The position numbers were made by a program, and so were the translations under genes. DNA of 6,393 nucleotides from Candidatus Cloacimonadota bacterium (GTDB lineage: Bacteria; Cloacimonadota; Cloacimonadia; JGIOTU-2). The notes below the pieces were generated by a model. That model made no database searches and was not told where the DNA came from. It saw only the letters and a list, made by a program, of their open reading frames with translations. Below are positions 5,538-6,393 of this stretch, piece by piece; the stretch's first letter is position 1; the number at the start of each line of letters is the position of its first letter. The stretch lies in the NCBI GenBank assembly GCA_021160355.1, contig JAGHCS010000029.1, forward strand, positions 1-6,393, written 5' to 3'.

Positions 5538-6393
5538 ATGTATGGAAAGAAAACTGATGAAAGCAAAAGTAAGATGAATCTTGCGAGGAAAGTGGGCACA
5601 AAATATCGCCAAATCGAGTTGGTCAGCTTCGGGGATAGAATTCCGAACGGCAATTTTACGATCCATTCAAGATTTCGAAGAACAATAAATTTCTGTAACA
5701 ACTCGATGCTTATTTCAGTCGTGAGCCAGGACATTGGGGAAGGACCATTCAATATAATTGTACATGGATTTGATCTCAAGCAAATCAATTCACTTTCCGT
5801 ACTTAATAACATTATAACGATTAATAATAGTTCGCTTATCATGTTTGAAGCTCTGAAATATACTTCAAAATTTTCTCTCCAATCAATAAACAAAGTAGTT
5901 CTTACAGATAATCTATCGCTTTTAGAACGCATTTTAGTGATGTTGGGATCTGAAAAAAGTCTTTGCTTCCTTTTGGACGAAAAAAGAGAACAATATTTCA
6001 AGTCTTGCTTTGAAAAGGAGTTTGTTAAAAGGATGAAATCCAGTGCTTCCTTGATTCTTAAAGGTGAAATCGAAGACTTGATTGAAGGAGTTTCACGTAT
6101 AAAAGGATGTGGGTTCGGGCTTACCCCAAGTGGTGATGACTTTCTTGTCGGCCTTCTTTCGGGATTATATGTGAAACAAGAGATCGAAGGTAATGACCTT
6201 TCTGAAGTAAGGAAAATGATCTATACAAATGCACAAGGTGAAAACCTTATTTCCAATTCCTATTTCACCACCGCATATCAGGGATTGTTTAGCGAACGAT
6301 TTAAGAATTTTATTTTATCACTTTTATTTGAAAACAATGATACATTAATATTTCATATCAAATCTTTATTGAATATAGGTGCAACCTCTGGAG
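5538..6393 (+). CDS. DUF2877 (AllH-like) family protein, 3' end beyond the window
   Basis: A frame open from 5538 to the window edge encodes 285 residues without a stop. It carries the hallmark of DUF2877 (PF11392): GCGFGLTPSGDDFLVG at residues 190-205, and the C-terminal NIGATSG at the right edge, where the family has an (I/L)G-TSG motif. The N-terminal half also fits, with TIHSRFRRTINF and SQDIGEGPFNIIVHG around residues 40-80. Members are about 270-300 residues, so only a short C-terminal piece should be missing. The E. coli member AllH (YlbF) belongs to the oxamate carbamoyltransferase system of allantoin breakdown with FdrA (AllF) and YlbE (AllG). Whether this protein does the same depends on genes to the right. 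The start is uncertain: ATG at 5538 is the first after an in-frame stop at 5535, and ATG at 5574 is an alternative; neither has a clear ribosome-binding site. Confidence 0.82.
   Translation, partial: MYGKKTDESKSKMNLARKVGTKYRQIELVSFGDRIPNGNFTIHSRFRRTINFCNNSMLISVVSQDIGEGPFNIIVHGFDLKQINSLSVLNNIITINNSSLIMFEALKYTSKFSLQSINKVVLTDNLSLLERILVMLGSEKSLCFLLDEKREQYFKSCFEKEFVKRMKSSASLILKGEIEDLIEGVSRIKGCGFGLTPSGDDFLVGLLSGLYVKQEIEGNDLSEVRKMIYTNAQGENLISNSYFTTAYQGLFSERFKNFILSLLFENNDTLIFHIKSLLNIGATSG

Noticed and set aside
5509..5577. 22-codon frame whose TGA overlaps the alternative DUF2877 start ATG at 5574
   Set aside because: The ATGA overlap is suggestive of coupling, but the peptide is tiny, Lys/Met-rich and has no ribosome-binding site.
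5492..6001. 169-codon open frame on the minus strand
   Set aside because: It lies antisense to the DUF2877 frame, which has clear family motifs, and its own translation shows no recognisable domain.

Overview
The window is about 6.4 kb of AT-rich bacterial DNA. It carries seven protein genes and one long, repeat-filled divergent intergenic region. A CMP-Kdo synthetase gene points to a Gram-negative-type cell with Kdo-containing LPS. An EtfB of the type found in anaerobes, a long-form sugar nucleotidylyltransferase with a beta-helix tail, a 2TM-domain protein and a small single-RRM protein suggest an uncultured anaerobe near the FCB group (Cloacimonadota-like or similar). That placement is a weak inference: there is no rRNA or phylogenetic marker here.

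Layout, left to right. A short two-helix membrane protein (71-355, +) converges on a three-gene leftward operon (2998 to 417, -). The operon order is RmlA-like nucleotidylyltransferase, then EtfB, then KdsB. The genes are packed with a 12-bp gap and a 7-bp overlap, each has a Shine-Dalgarno sequence, and a plausible sigma-70 promoter lies just upstream. Two of the three genes make activated sugars for the cell surface. The middle one is an electron-transfer flavoprotein beta subunit without its usual alpha partner next to it.

From 2999 to 3677 no gene is supported. This stretch is a patchwork of short low-complexity repeats around a 129-nt imperfect palindrome (3365-3493) that can fold into a three-way junction. 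It is the best candidate for something undescribed in the window.

Rightward genes follow: an M42 metallopeptidase (3678-4715) resembling the subgroup known from N-acetylglutaminylglutamine amide loci; an AT-rich 338-nt gap; a small RRM RNA-binding protein (5054-5320) with a clear intrinsic terminator; and a DUF2877/AllH-like gene from about 5538 that runs off the right edge. The latter has no stop codon in the window and is recognised by its GLTPSGDD motif.

No tRNA, rRNA, CRISPR array, insertion sequence or origin was seen.
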